This document shows positions 51,581 through 58,319 of a stretch of 58,319 nucleotides of DNA, piece by piece (the first letter of the stretch is position 1; each line of letters starts with the position of its first letter). A model generated the notes under the pieces. The model saw only the letters and a list, made by a program, of their open reading frames with translations, did not search any database and was not told the origin of the DNA. Origin of the DNA: Massilia rubra (GTDB lineage: Bacteria; Pseudomonadota; Gammaproteobacteria; Burkholderiales; Burkholderiaceae_D); contig NZ_VUYU01000039.1 in assembly GCF_011682065.1 (NCBI RefSeq), positions 1 through 58,319 of the forward strand, read 5' to 3'. Both the position numbers and the translations under genes were made by a program.

Positions 51581-52792
51581 CTAAGGACGGCGTGGACCGC
51601 TGTTGCGTGGACCGGTCGGACGGGCGCTCTTGCCCGCCGTGCCAGCGTCGGCAGGGCGCGCACTCTTGCGCGTGACCCCGGCTTCGGTGGGACGGGCGCT
51701 CTTGCCGGCCGCGGCGGCGGCAATGCTGGAGCGCTTGACCGCTGGCGCGCGTGGTGCGCCGCCAGCCGCGCCGGGGGTGCCGGCGGGAGCTTGGCCGGGC
51801 AGGCGCAGGCTGCCGGTGCCGGCGGTCGGGCTGGCCTTGCGGGCGTTACCGACCGGCATGCGCGCAGCGCCATTGGCGCCGGTACGGGCGGCAGCCGTGC
51901 CGGTCACTTGCGTGCCTTTTTCGATCACGTAGGTGGCGTCGGCATTCTTGCCCAGCACTTGCACCAGGTAAGGCATCACCTGGCGCAGGGTCGGCTCGAG
52001 CGTGTACGGCGGATTGAGAATGAACATGCCGCTGCTGTGCAGGCCGAAACCATCGGGGCCCGGGGTGGTGATGGTCAGGGTGACATTGAGCCAGTCCTTG
52101 GCCGCCAGGCGCTTGAGCTTGTCGGCGAACTGGCGCGATTCCATGCGCTGCAGCACCGGATACCAGACTGCATAGATGCCCGACGGGAAACGCACCAGCG
52201 CATCGTCGAGCGCATCGCGCACCTTGCGGTAATCCTGCTTGTCTTCGTAGGGCGGGTCGATCAGCACCAGCGCGCGGCGCGAGGGCGGCGGCAACAAGGT
52301 CTTGAGGGCGTGGAAGCCGTCGCCGCGCTCGATCAGCACGCGCCGGCCGCGCGCGCTCGGGCGCTCGCCCTGGGCGGCGGCATGCTCCGCCACCTTGCGG
52401 AAATTGTCGGCCAGGATCTTGCTGTCGGCCGGATGCAGCTCGAACAGGCGCAGGCGGTCGTGCTCGCGCATGACCTTGTCGGCGCAGTACGGCGAACCCG
52501 GGTAGTAGCGCATCTTGCCGCTCGGATTGAGTTCCTTGATCAGCTTGACATACTCGGCCAGCGGCTTGGGCAGGTCGTTACGCTCCCAGAGCGGGCCGAT
52601 ACCGGTTTCGTATTCGGCGTTCTTGGACGCGTAACCGCCATCGAGCGCATACACGCCGGCACCGGAGTGGGTGTCGATATAGGTGTAGGCCGTGTCTTTC
52701 TGATTCATATATTCATGCAGCTGAATCTGCACGAAATGCTTCAGGACGTCGGCGTGATTACCCGCGTGAAAGGCGTGGCGGTAGCTCAACAT
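51581..52792 (-). CDS. rlmJ: 23S rRNA (adenine2030-N6)-methyltransferase with a basic C-terminal extension
   Basis: 403 residues from the ATG at 52792 (MLSYRHAFHAGNHADVLKHF, the invariant RlmJ start); the longer frame adds 81 unrelated residues. The catalytic IDPPYE motif and THSGAGVYAL SAM region are intact. RlmJ is usually ~280 aa. Here the family domain ends near YVIEKGTQVTG, and about 115 residues follow that are rich in Ala, Gly, Pro, Arg and Lys, with a repeated KSARPT/KSARPAD-type unit. The tail is probably disordered and could bind RNA. Confidence 0.92.
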   Translation of the reverse strand: MLSYRHAFHAGNHADVLKHFVQIQLHEYMNQKDTAYTYIDTHSGAGVYALDGGYASKNAEYETGIGPLWERNDLPKPLAEYVKLIKELNPSGKMRYYPGSPYCADKVMREHDRLRLFELHPADSKILADNFRKVAEHAAAQGERPSARGRRVLIERGDGFHALKTLLPPPSRRALVLIDPPYEDKQDYRKVRDALDDALVRFPSGIYAVWYPVLQRMESRQFADKLKRLAAKDWLNVTLTITTPGPDGFGLHSSGMFILNPPYTLEPTLRQVMPYLVQVLGKNADATYVIEKGTQVTGTAAARTGANGAARMPVGNARKASPTAGTGSLRLPGQAPAGTPGAAGGAPRAPAVKRSSIAAAAAGKSARPTEAGVTRKSARPADAGTAGKSARPTGPRNSGPRRP

Positions 52793-52875
52793 AACGTGGG
52801 AATTCCATAAAAAAGGGGGATCTGGGACGCCATTATCTCCTATAAAGAGGGATTCGACGCAAAAAGCGCGTAAAT

Positions 52876-52941
52876 GCACAACGCCCTCCCCCTTGTCCGC
52901 GCGCCGTGAGCATGCCGCGAACAAGGGGGAAGGCGCTGTGC
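52876..52941 (-). terminator. Long hairpin after aceA
   Basis: The 21-bp arms 52876-52896 and 52921-52941 (core CCCCCTTGT/ACAAGGGGG) pair with only about two mismatches around a 24-nt loop, ~100 bp past the aceA stop. A weak T-stretch (GCGCTTTTTGCG) follows on the minus strand. It is a likely transcription end or mRNA-stabilising structure. Confidence 0.55.
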
Positions 52942-53041
52942 GTTTGCACCCGCGGGGGCGCGCGACGGCCCTTGTCCGGGTAACTGTGCCGGCCGTCGCG
53001 CTGGCGGCGCTCCTTTTGGAAGCGCTGCGGATCAATAGCTT

Positions 53042-54340
53042 TTAGGCTACTTTCTTTTCGTCGAAGAATTGTTCATCTTCGGTCGAACCATGCAGCGCGG
53101 TGGTCGAGCTCTGGTTTTGCTGGATGGTCTGGGTGACGGCGTCGAAATAGCCGGTACCGACTTCGCGCTGGTGCTTGACGGCCGTAAAGCCCTTGTCGGC
53201 GGCGGCGAATTCGGCTTCCTGCAGCTCGACGAAGGCCGACATCTGGCGGCGCGCATAGCCGTGCGCCAGGTTGAACATGCCGTAGTTCAGGGCGTGGAAG
53301 CCGGCCAGGGTGATGAACTGGAACTTGTAACCCATGGCGCCCAGTTCTTTCTGGAACTTGGCAATGGTGGCGTCGTCCAGGTTCTTTTTCCAGTTGAACG
53401 ATGGCGAGCAGTTGTAGGCCAGCATCTTGCCAGGGAACTTGGCGTGCACGGCGTCGGCGAACTGCTTGGCGAAAGCCAGGTCCGGCTTGCCGGTTTCGCA
53501 CCAGACCAGGTCGGCGAACGGAGCGTAGGCAATGGCGCGCGAAATGGCTTGCTCGATGCCCGGACGGACTTTATAGAAGCCTTCCACGGTGCGCTCGCCG
53601 GTGCAGAATTCACGGTCGTTGTCGTCCACGTCGGATGTCAACAGGTCGGCCGCTTCGGCGTCGGTACGGGCGATCACCAGGGTCGAGGTGCCCATCACGT
53701 CGGCCGCCAGGCGCGCGGCGGTCAGCTTTTCAACGGCTTCGCGGGTTGGCACCAGCACTTTGCCGCCCATGTGGCCGCATTTCTTGACCGATGCCAGCTG
53801 ATCTTCGAAGTGAACGCCGGCGGCGCCCGCGTCGATCATCGACTTCATCAGTTCGTAGGCGTTGAGCACGCCGCCGAAACCGGCTTCGGCATCGGCGATG
53901 ATCGGTGCGAAGTAATCGATGTCATCCTTGCCTTCGGACCATTGAATCTGGTCGGCGCGCTGGAAGGTGTTGTTGATGCGGCGCACAACCAGCGGCACCG
54001 AGTTGGCTGGGTACAGCGATTGGTCGGGATACATTTCACCGGCCACGTTGGCGTCGCCGGCAACTTGCCAGCCGGACAGGTAGATGGCTTTCAAGCCGGC
54101 CTTGACCTGCTGCATGGCCTGGTTGCCGGTCATGGCGCCGAGGGCGTTGACGAAGGGCTCGTTGTTCACCAGGTCCCACAGTTTTTCCGCGCCGCGCTTG
54201 GCCAGCGTGTGCTCGATCTTCAGCGAGCCGCGCAGGCGCACCACGTCCGCGGCGGTGTAGTTACGTACAACACCTTTCCAGCGCGGGTTGGTGTCCCAAT
54301 CTTTTTGCAGTTCTGCTACTTGCTGTTCACGAGTTGCCAT
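53042..54340 (-). CDS. aceA: Isocitrate lyase
   Basis: A 432-residue glyoxylate-shunt enzyme that cleaves isocitrate to succinate and glyoxylate for growth on acetate or fatty acids. The catalytic signature [17 protein letters not shown] is intact. Other conserved parts are [40 protein letters not shown] and [17 protein letters not shown]. The ATG has TTAGGAGAACACC upstream. Malate synthase is not in the window. Confidence 0.97.
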   Translation of the reverse strand: MATREQQVAELQKDWDTNPRWKGVVRNYTAADVVRLRGSLKIEHTLAKRGAEKLWDLVNNEPFVNALGAMTGNQAMQQVKAGLKAIYLSGWQVAGDANVAGEMYPDQSLYPANSVPLVVRRINNTFQRADQIQWSEGKDDIDYFAPIIADAEAGFGGVLNAYELMKSMIDAGAAGVHFEDQLASVKKCGHMGGKVLVPTREAVEKLTAARLAADVMGTSTLVIARTDAEAADLLTSDVDDNDREFCTGERTVEGFYKVRPGIEQAISRAIAYAPFADLVWCETGKPDLAFAKQFADAVHAKFPGKMLAYNCSPSFNWKKNLDDATIAKFQKELGAMGYKFQFITLAGFHALNYGMFNLAHGYARRQMSAFVELQEAEFAAADKGFTAVKHQREVGTGYFDAVTQTIQQNQSSTTALHGSTEDEQFFDEKKVA

Positions 54341-54390
54341 GGTGTTCTCCTAATTGAAAGCCGAGTTAAGAAATGAAATGCCTTGAACAA

Positions 54391-54419
54391 ATGATAGACC
54401 GTTTTGCGCGCTGCAACAA
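54391..54419 (-). promoter_or_regulatory. Probable sigma-70 promoter of aceA
   Basis: On the minus strand, TTGTTG (54414-54419), a 17-bp spacer and TATCAT (54391-54396) lie ~50 bp before the aceA ATG. A very AT-rich stretch just upstream (54421-54460) could act as an UP element. TTGCAGCGCGCAA overlaps the -35 region as a small dyad. Confidence 0.5.
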
Positions 54420-54661
54420 CACTCTTATATAAGACATATAACTAAATTTAATTCCTTAAAAATCAATTACTTGAAATTTGTTTTTCATGATACGGGATGG
54501 AATTTCTCTAAATGGAAGAGCGCGATGGTGCAAACGCACCACGTCATTTCGCATTATGAAATACCCTCCGCGCCTGATGAAATCCGGCAGCCTTTTTGCG
54601 GCGGGGATGCCGATCGGCGGCAGGGCACGACCGAAGGCGCACCAAAATAGGGCATCTGGTG
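54420..54661. other. Divergent intergenic region, aceA and sensor 1
   Basis: About 240 bp with no gene-like ORF, AT-rich at the aceA side. It contains the perfect dyad TGGTGC-AAAC-GCACCA (54526-54541), which could be an operator or a small hairpin for either divergent unit. Confidence 0.45.
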
Positions 54662-54689
54662 TTGCACAGAAGACACACGAGGGTATAAT
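54662..54689 (+). promoter_or_regulatory. Sigma-70 promoter in the leader of sensor 1
   Basis: TTGCAC (54662-54667), a 16-bp spacer and a perfect TATAAT (54684-54689). The duplicated leader of sensor 2 keeps TTGCAC at 56135-56140, but its -10 is changed to TGTCAT. That copy has a separate TATAAT further downstream, near 56218. Confidence 0.65.
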
Positions 54690-54949
54690 ACTCACGGAAA
54701 ACAACAGGAATCACGCGAAAACCCATGCTTCCCTTGGTGCCCCGTAGGATAATGTGCTCTCAGGCAATCCTTAGTCACTGCCACCCGACGCACATGATGT
54801 CTCCAGGCAGATTGCGACGCACTCCATGGCGCACAGTGCAACTCCTGCCAACATTTCCTCATCCCTAGCCCCTTGCGTCGAGGAGCGGGATGATTGCCAG
54901 ATAAAAGCCCGGCACGCTGTTTAGTGTCGGCCCAGCAACCGGTATCTTG

Positions 54950-55012
54950 ATGTCCGATACGCTGGCCGATCTGCCACGTCAAGCAGACCTACATTACGAA
55001 TGCACCTCATGA
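54950..55012 (+). CDS. 20-codon leader ORF coupled to sensor 1
   Basis: The ORF encodes MSDTLADLPRQADLHYECTS, and its TGA overlaps the sensor ATG (ATGA). An almost identical ORF (first 17 codons differing by one base) precedes sensor 2. The conservation is greater than in the flanking leader DNA. It could be a translated leader peptide for translational coupling, or the bases could be conserved as RNA. No strong Shine-Dalgarno sequence is seen before its ATG. Confidence 0.4.
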   Translation: MSDTLADLPRQADLHYECTS

Positions 55013-56085
55013 ACTCAAAATTTACTCTTAACATCTTCCACAAAGTACTCATCACCCTGCTGGCGGTGACCTTGATACCCCTGATTACCCTGTGGCTGGT
55101 CAGCAATAAGGCAGCGCAGAGCCAGTTGACGAAGAATGTCTCGCAATCCCTGGTCCTGACCATGGATACCGTGGCCGACGGCATCGAAGCCTGGGACAGC
55201 ACCAACGTGCGCGCCATGACCCAGGCCAGCAGCCTGGACGACATGATTTCCATGAAGGCCGAGTTGCAGAACCCGATCCTGTCGGTCACCGGCACCGCCT
55301 ACGAATGGTCGTACCTGATGTTTACGATCGCGCCGGACGGCTCCAACGTCGGCCGTAACGATGGCGGCGCCCTGACCCCGTACGGCGACCGCTCCTACTT
55401 CCAGCAAGTCATCAAGGGCGCGCCGGTCGGCCGCCAGGTGGTCATGGGCAAGACCAGCGGCAAGCCGGCGCTGATCCTGGCCACCCCGATCAAGGACCCC
55501 AACGCCAACCTGGTCGGCGTGCTGGCCATGTCGATGTACCTGACCGATATTTCCAAGATCGTGACCGATATCCGCATCGGCGAAACCGGCCGCGCCATCC
55601 TGCTCGACGCCAGCAACAAAGTCATCGCCCACGGCGACTCCTCCAAGGTACGTACCGCGCTGCAGGATTTCAGCGCCTATCCGGCACTCAAGGTGGCCGG
55701 CCTGGCCGACGCCCCTGTCGTCTATTCCTCGGAAGACCGCCAGGTGATCGGTTTCATGCGCAAATTGCCGCAAGGCTGGACCTTGCTGGTTGAACAAGAC
55801 TACGACGAAGCGTTCGCTACCATGAAGCGCATGGAAAAAGAGGCGCGCATCCTGATCGCGATCAGCATCGTGCTGGTGATCGCCGTCGCGATTTTCCTCG
55901 GCAAGGCCCTGACCCGTCCGATCAACGAACTGACCACGATCGCCCGTCAGCTCAGCAATGGTGAATTGCAGGTCACCATCGAGCAGACCGAACGCGGCGA
56001 CGAAATCGGCGCCCTGGCGCGCGCCATCGAACGCCTCGGCGTCAGTATTCAGCTGGCCATGGATCGCCTGCGCAAGAAGAGCTGA
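55009..56085 (+). CDS. dCache-HAMP membrane sensor without output domain (copy 1)
   Basis: 358 residues from the ATG at 55009 (MNSKFTLNIFHKVLITLLAV), the same start as copy 2; an ATG 9 bp earlier is possible. Layout: membrane helix ~9-30, periplasmic double-Cache domain ~35-275 (YGDRSYFQQVIKGAPVGRQV, KPALILATPIKDPNANLVGV, GETGRAILLDASNKVIAHGD), second helix (ILIAISIVLVIAVAIFLGKA) and a HAMP domain to the end (LTRPINELTTIARQLSNGEL). Chemoreceptors normally continue with a signalling helix bundle; here the protein stops after the HAMP domain. It must therefore act through a partner or as a heterodimer. Confidence 0.88.
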   Translation: MNSKFTLNIFHKVLITLLAVTLIPLITLWLVSNKAAQSQLTKNVSQSLVLTMDTVADGIEAWDSTNVRAMTQASSLDDMISMKAELQNPILSVTGTAYEWSYLMFTIAPDGSNVGRNDGGALTPYGDRSYFQQVIKGAPVGRQVVMGKTSGKPALILATPIKDPNANLVGVLAMSMYLTDISKIVTDIRIGETGRAILLDASNKVIAHGDSSKVRTALQDFSAYPALKVAGLADAPVVYSSEDRQVIGFMRKLPQGWTLLVEQDYDEAFATMKRMEKEARILIAISIVLVIAVAIFLGKALTRPINELTTIARQLSNGELQVTIEQTERGDEIGALARAIERLGVSIQLAMDRLRKKS

Positions 56086-56092
56086 GCGAGAC

Positions 56093-56109
56093 GGCGGCAT
56101 GTTGCCGCC
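56093..56109 (+). terminator. Hairpin after sensor 1
   Basis: GGCGGCA-TGT-TGCCGCC, a 7-bp stem followed by TGTTCTATCTT, just past the sensor 1 stop. It is a plausible intrinsic terminator separating the two sensor units. Confidence 0.5.
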
Positions 56110-56430
56110 TGTTCTATCTTCAGCGAAAGAAATTGTTGCACCAAAGACACAATACGATGTCATTCTCACGAAATACAACGAGAATTGCCCGAAAACCCAT
56201 GCTTTTGGTAAAGACCGGTATAATAATGTGCTTACGAGCAACCCTAATCCACTGCTGAAGATCGCGCTCCGATGTCGCTGAACAAGGGCGGCGCGCTCCA
56301 TGACGGACAGTGCAATCCTTCCAACAGTGCCCCCCGAATGTCCGATCCCGTTGCGCGCCAAGCGAACGGGATTGCCAGATACAAAAGTCCGACACCTTGT
56401 TTTAATGTCGGCCCAGCAATCGGTATCTTG
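56110..56430 (+). repeat. Duplicated leader of sensor 2
   Basis: This stretch aligns with 54655-54949 in front of sensor 1. Shared segments include TTGCAC with the following AAGACACA, CGAAAACCCATGCTT, the ATAATGTGCT region and GTCGGCCCAGCAA with CGGTATCTTGATG. The middle parts have diverged. No other gene is visible in it. It contains a TATAAT near 56218 as a possible -10. Confidence 0.6.
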
Positions 56431-56493
56431 ATGTCCGATACGCTGGCCGATCTGCCACGTCAAGCAGACCTATATTACGAAGGCGCAGTATGA
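56431..56493 (+). CDS. 20-codon leader ORF coupled to sensor 2
   Basis: The ORF encodes MSDTLADLPRQADLYYEGAV, and its TGA overlaps the sensor 2 ATG. It is the counterpart of the ORF at 54950-55012, with changes only in the last codons plus one His-to-Tyr change. Confidence 0.4.
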   Translation: MSDTLADLPRQADLYYEGAV

Positions 56494-57566
56494 ACTCAAA
56501 ATTTACTCTCAATATTTTTCACAAGGTACTGATTACCTTGCTCGCAGCCACATTGATCCCGCTGTGTACGCTGTGGCTGATCAGCGAAAGGGCGGCGCAG
56601 CGCGAACTGACCGATAACGTGTCGCAAAGCCTGGTCCTGACCATGAACACCGTTGCCAATGGCATCAACGCGTGGGACGAGACCAATCTGCACGCCATGG
56701 GCCAGACCAGCCGCCTGGCCGACGTGGTGTCGATGAAGACCGAGCGCCAGGTGCCGATCCTGAAAGCGACCGGCAAGGCCTACGAATGGTCGTTCCTGAT
56801 GTTTACGATCGCACCGGATGGTTCGAACACGGCCCGTAATGACGGCGGCGCCCCGATCAATTACGGCGACCGTTCGTACTTCCAGGCCGTGATGAAGGGC
56901 CAGCCGGTCGGCCGCCAGGTAGCGATCAGCAAAACCACCGGCAAGCCGGCGCTGATCGTGGCCACCCCGATCCGCGACGTCAACGCCGCCCTGGTCGGGG
57001 TGCTGGCCATGTCGATGAACCTGGCCGATATTTCCAAGATCGTGACCGATATCCGCATCGGCGAGACTGGCCGCGCGATCCTGCTCGACGGCAACAACAA
57101 GGTCATCGCCCACGGCGACTCGTCCAAGGTGCGTACCGCGCTGCAAGATTTCAGCGCCTACCCGGCGCTCAAAGTGGCCGGCATCGTCGACGCGCCGGTC
57201 GCTTATACCGCCGAAGACCGTAAAGTCATGGGTTTCATGCGTAAATTGCCACAAGGCTGGACTTTGCTGATTGAACAGGACTACGATGAAGCCTTCGCCA
57301 CCATGCACAAGATGCAACGCGACGCGCGCATCCTGATCGCCGCGGCCGTCCTCCTGGTCATCGGCGTCGCCATTTTCTTCGGCAAGGCCCTGACCCGTCC
57401 GATCAACGATCTGACCGCGATTGCCGTTCAGCTCAGCAACGGCGAACTGAAAGTCAACATTCCGCAAACGGCCCGCGGCGACGAGATCGGTTCGCTGGCC
57501 CGTGCCATTGATCGCCTCGGCGTGAGCATCCAGCTGGCAATGGATCGCCTGCGTAAGAAGGTTTGA
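56490..57566 (+). CDS. dCache-HAMP membrane sensor without output domain (copy 2)
   Basis: A 358-residue paralogue of the preceding sensor, highly similar throughout (MNSKFTLNIFHKVLITLLAA; YGDRSYFQAVMKGQPVGRQV; GETGRAILLDGNNKVIAHGD; LTRPINDLTAIAVQLSNGEL). It also ends after the HAMP domain with MDRLRKK. Differences concentrate in the periplasmic domain and the junction near residue 50, which could change ligand choice. It lies 21 bp before a small PATAN-like gene and is probably co-transcribed with it. Confidence 0.88.
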   Translation: MNSKFTLNIFHKVLITLLAATLIPLCTLWLISERAAQRELTDNVSQSLVLTMNTVANGINAWDETNLHAMGQTSRLADVVSMKTERQVPILKATGKAYEWSFLMFTIAPDGSNTARNDGGAPINYGDRSYFQAVMKGQPVGRQVAISKTTGKPALIVATPIRDVNAALVGVLAMSMNLADISKIVTDIRIGETGRAILLDGNNKVIAHGDSSKVRTALQDFSAYPALKVAGIVDAPVAYTAEDRKVMGFMRKLPQGWTLLIEQDYDEAFATMHKMQRDARILIAAAVLLVIGVAIFFGKALTRPINDLTAIAVQLSNGELKVNIPQTARGDEIGSLARAIDRLGVSIQLAMDRLRKKV

Positions 57567-57587
57567 TACCGATGAGAGGTTACTGAT

Positions 57588-58178
57588 ATGTCACAACCGG
57601 AATTCATGCCATTTATCGACGTGGTCGACCAGATCGCTGGCTTTTGCTCGCAGCGCGTCAGTGGGACTGCGTTGCTGATCAGCGACGACAACCGCATGGC
57701 CCAGGTTCACCTGCAAGGCGGCAAGATCGTCTTCATCCTGTGCCGCGGTCGCCGCGGCCGCGACGGCCTGGCGATCATGCGCACCATGAAAAATGCGCGC
57801 CTGACCCTGGACAAGGCCGGCGTCGTCAATGCCGACGGACTGGACTGGCCGACCGAAATCGTGCTGGGCTACCTTGACGGCACCCTGGACGACTTGCCGG
57901 GTACAGGCGTGCTGGGCGGGGCTGCGCCACGCGCGGAAGCCTCGGCCGCCCGCCCGGCCGCCACGCCGGGCCTGACACAAGACATCAAGGCCACCTTGCA
58001 GCGTTGCCTGGTCAAGTATGTCGGTCCGATGGCCGAAATCGTCTGCGCCGACCACTTCGACGGCGCCACCGATGTGCGCGCCGTGGTCATGGCGCTGTCC
58101 AAGGAAATCCCCAACGAGGACCAGGCCGCCAAGTTCAAGGTCGACGTCGCCAAGGCGCTCGACATGCCAGCGTTCTGA
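57588..58178 (+). CDS. Two-domain small protein, PATAN/DUF4388-like plus DUF8082-like
   Basis: 196 residues. The N-terminal half (GTALLISDDNRMAQVHLQGG, then KIVFILCRGRRGRDGLAIMR) has the look of DUF4388/PATAN-type response domains. The C-terminal half (LQRCLVKYVGPMAEIVCADH, EIPNEDQAAKFKVDVAKAL) resembles the DUF8082 module. An Ala/Pro-rich linker joins them. It is soluble, with no DNA-binding motif. It directly follows sensor 2 and is a natural candidate for the missing signalling partner of the HAMP sensors (inference). GAGAGG precedes the ATG. Confidence 0.7.
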   Translation: MSQPEFMPFIDVVDQIAGFCSQRVSGTALLISDDNRMAQVHLQGGKIVFILCRGRRGRDGLAIMRTMKNARLTLDKAGVVNADGLDWPTEIVLGYLDGTLDDLPGTGVLGGAAPRAEASAARPAATPGLTQDIKATLQRCLVKYVGPMAEIVCADHFDGATDVRAVVMALSKEIPNEDQAAKFKVDVAKALDMPAF

Positions 58179-58189
58179 TAACACCTGCG

Positions 58190-58319
58190 CGCGGCGGCGG
58201 CGGGCGCCGCCCGCGCGCGGGGGGGCCCCCCCGGCCCCCGGGTGGTCGCCGTTCCGCGCCCCGGCCTCCCCGGCCCGGCCCCGGGGGGGGGGCCCCCCCC
58301 AAGCCGCGGGGCCCGGGCG
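58190..58319. other. G/C-only terminal stretch, probably low-quality sequence
   Basis: After the last stop codon the sequence turns into nearly uninterrupted G and C with long homopolymers. The first ~40 bases could include a real GC-rich hairpin (a terminator), but the rest is unlike anything else in the window and looks like a contig-end artefact. Confidence 0.6.

Noticed and set aside
58190-58319. Extreme G/C palindromic-looking end, considered as an origin or a giant hairpin
   Set aside because: Its composition, with long homopolymers, fits a contig-end or low-quality artefact better than biology.

Overview
The window looks like chromosomal DNA of a high-GC betaproteobacterium of the Oxalobacteraceae (Massilia / Duganella / Rugamonas / Janthinobacterium group). 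The evidence is the gene order yceD-rpmF-plsX-fabHDG-acpP-fabF-rpoE-rseA-mucD-lepA-lepB-rnc-era-recO-pdxJ-acpS-uvrC-pgsA together with the protein sequences. The genus is an inference. Almost everything from base 421 to 43646 is on the minus strand.

Region 1 (1-22200) is an accessory island. It carries a near-complete prodigiosin (red tripyrrole pigment) gene cluster, read on the minus strand in the order pigA, pigB-pigC (fused), pigD, pigE, pigF, pigG, pigH, pigI, pigJ, pigK, pigL, pigM. PigI, PigG, PigA, PigJ, PigH, PigM and PigF would make the bipyrrole aldehyde MBC. PigD, PigE and the PigB-like domain would make the monopyrrole MAP. The PigC-like domain would condense the two, and PigL would load phosphopantetheine on the carrier domains. 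The most unusual point is a single 1458-residue ORF that joins a flavin oxidoreductase (PigB position) to the PigC condensing enzyme. The island is bracketed by transposase remnants: an IS6-type N-terminal fragment beyond pigM, and a C-terminal transposase fragment next to a tRNA cluster. No pigN is visible.

Region 2 (22370-45190) is the conserved core. It holds tRNA-Cys, two identical tRNA-Gly, pgsA, uvrC, acpS, pdxJ, recO, era, rnc, a DUF4845 gene, lepB, lepA, a glutaredoxin-like gene, mucD, rseA, rpoE, the fatty-acid synthesis genes, rpmF and yceD. maf and a tetrapyrrole-methylase-family gene are on the plus strand. A well-formed sigma-E type promoter precedes rpoE. rseB is absent between rseA and mucD; in its place lies a ~325-bp nested inverted repeat.

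Region 3 (45200-54400) holds a secreted RHS/YD-repeat protein with a variable C-terminal tail and a translationally coupled small membrane protein (candidate toxin and immunity pair), an EAL-HDOD protein, rlmJ with an unusual basic tail, and isocitrate lyase.

Region 4 (54400-58319) holds two tandem dCache-HAMP membrane sensors that lack any output domain. Each is preceded by a duplicated leader that ends in a nearly identical 20-codon ORF overlapping the sensor start. A small two-domain protein follows. The last ~130 bases are almost pure G/C and look like low-quality sequence.
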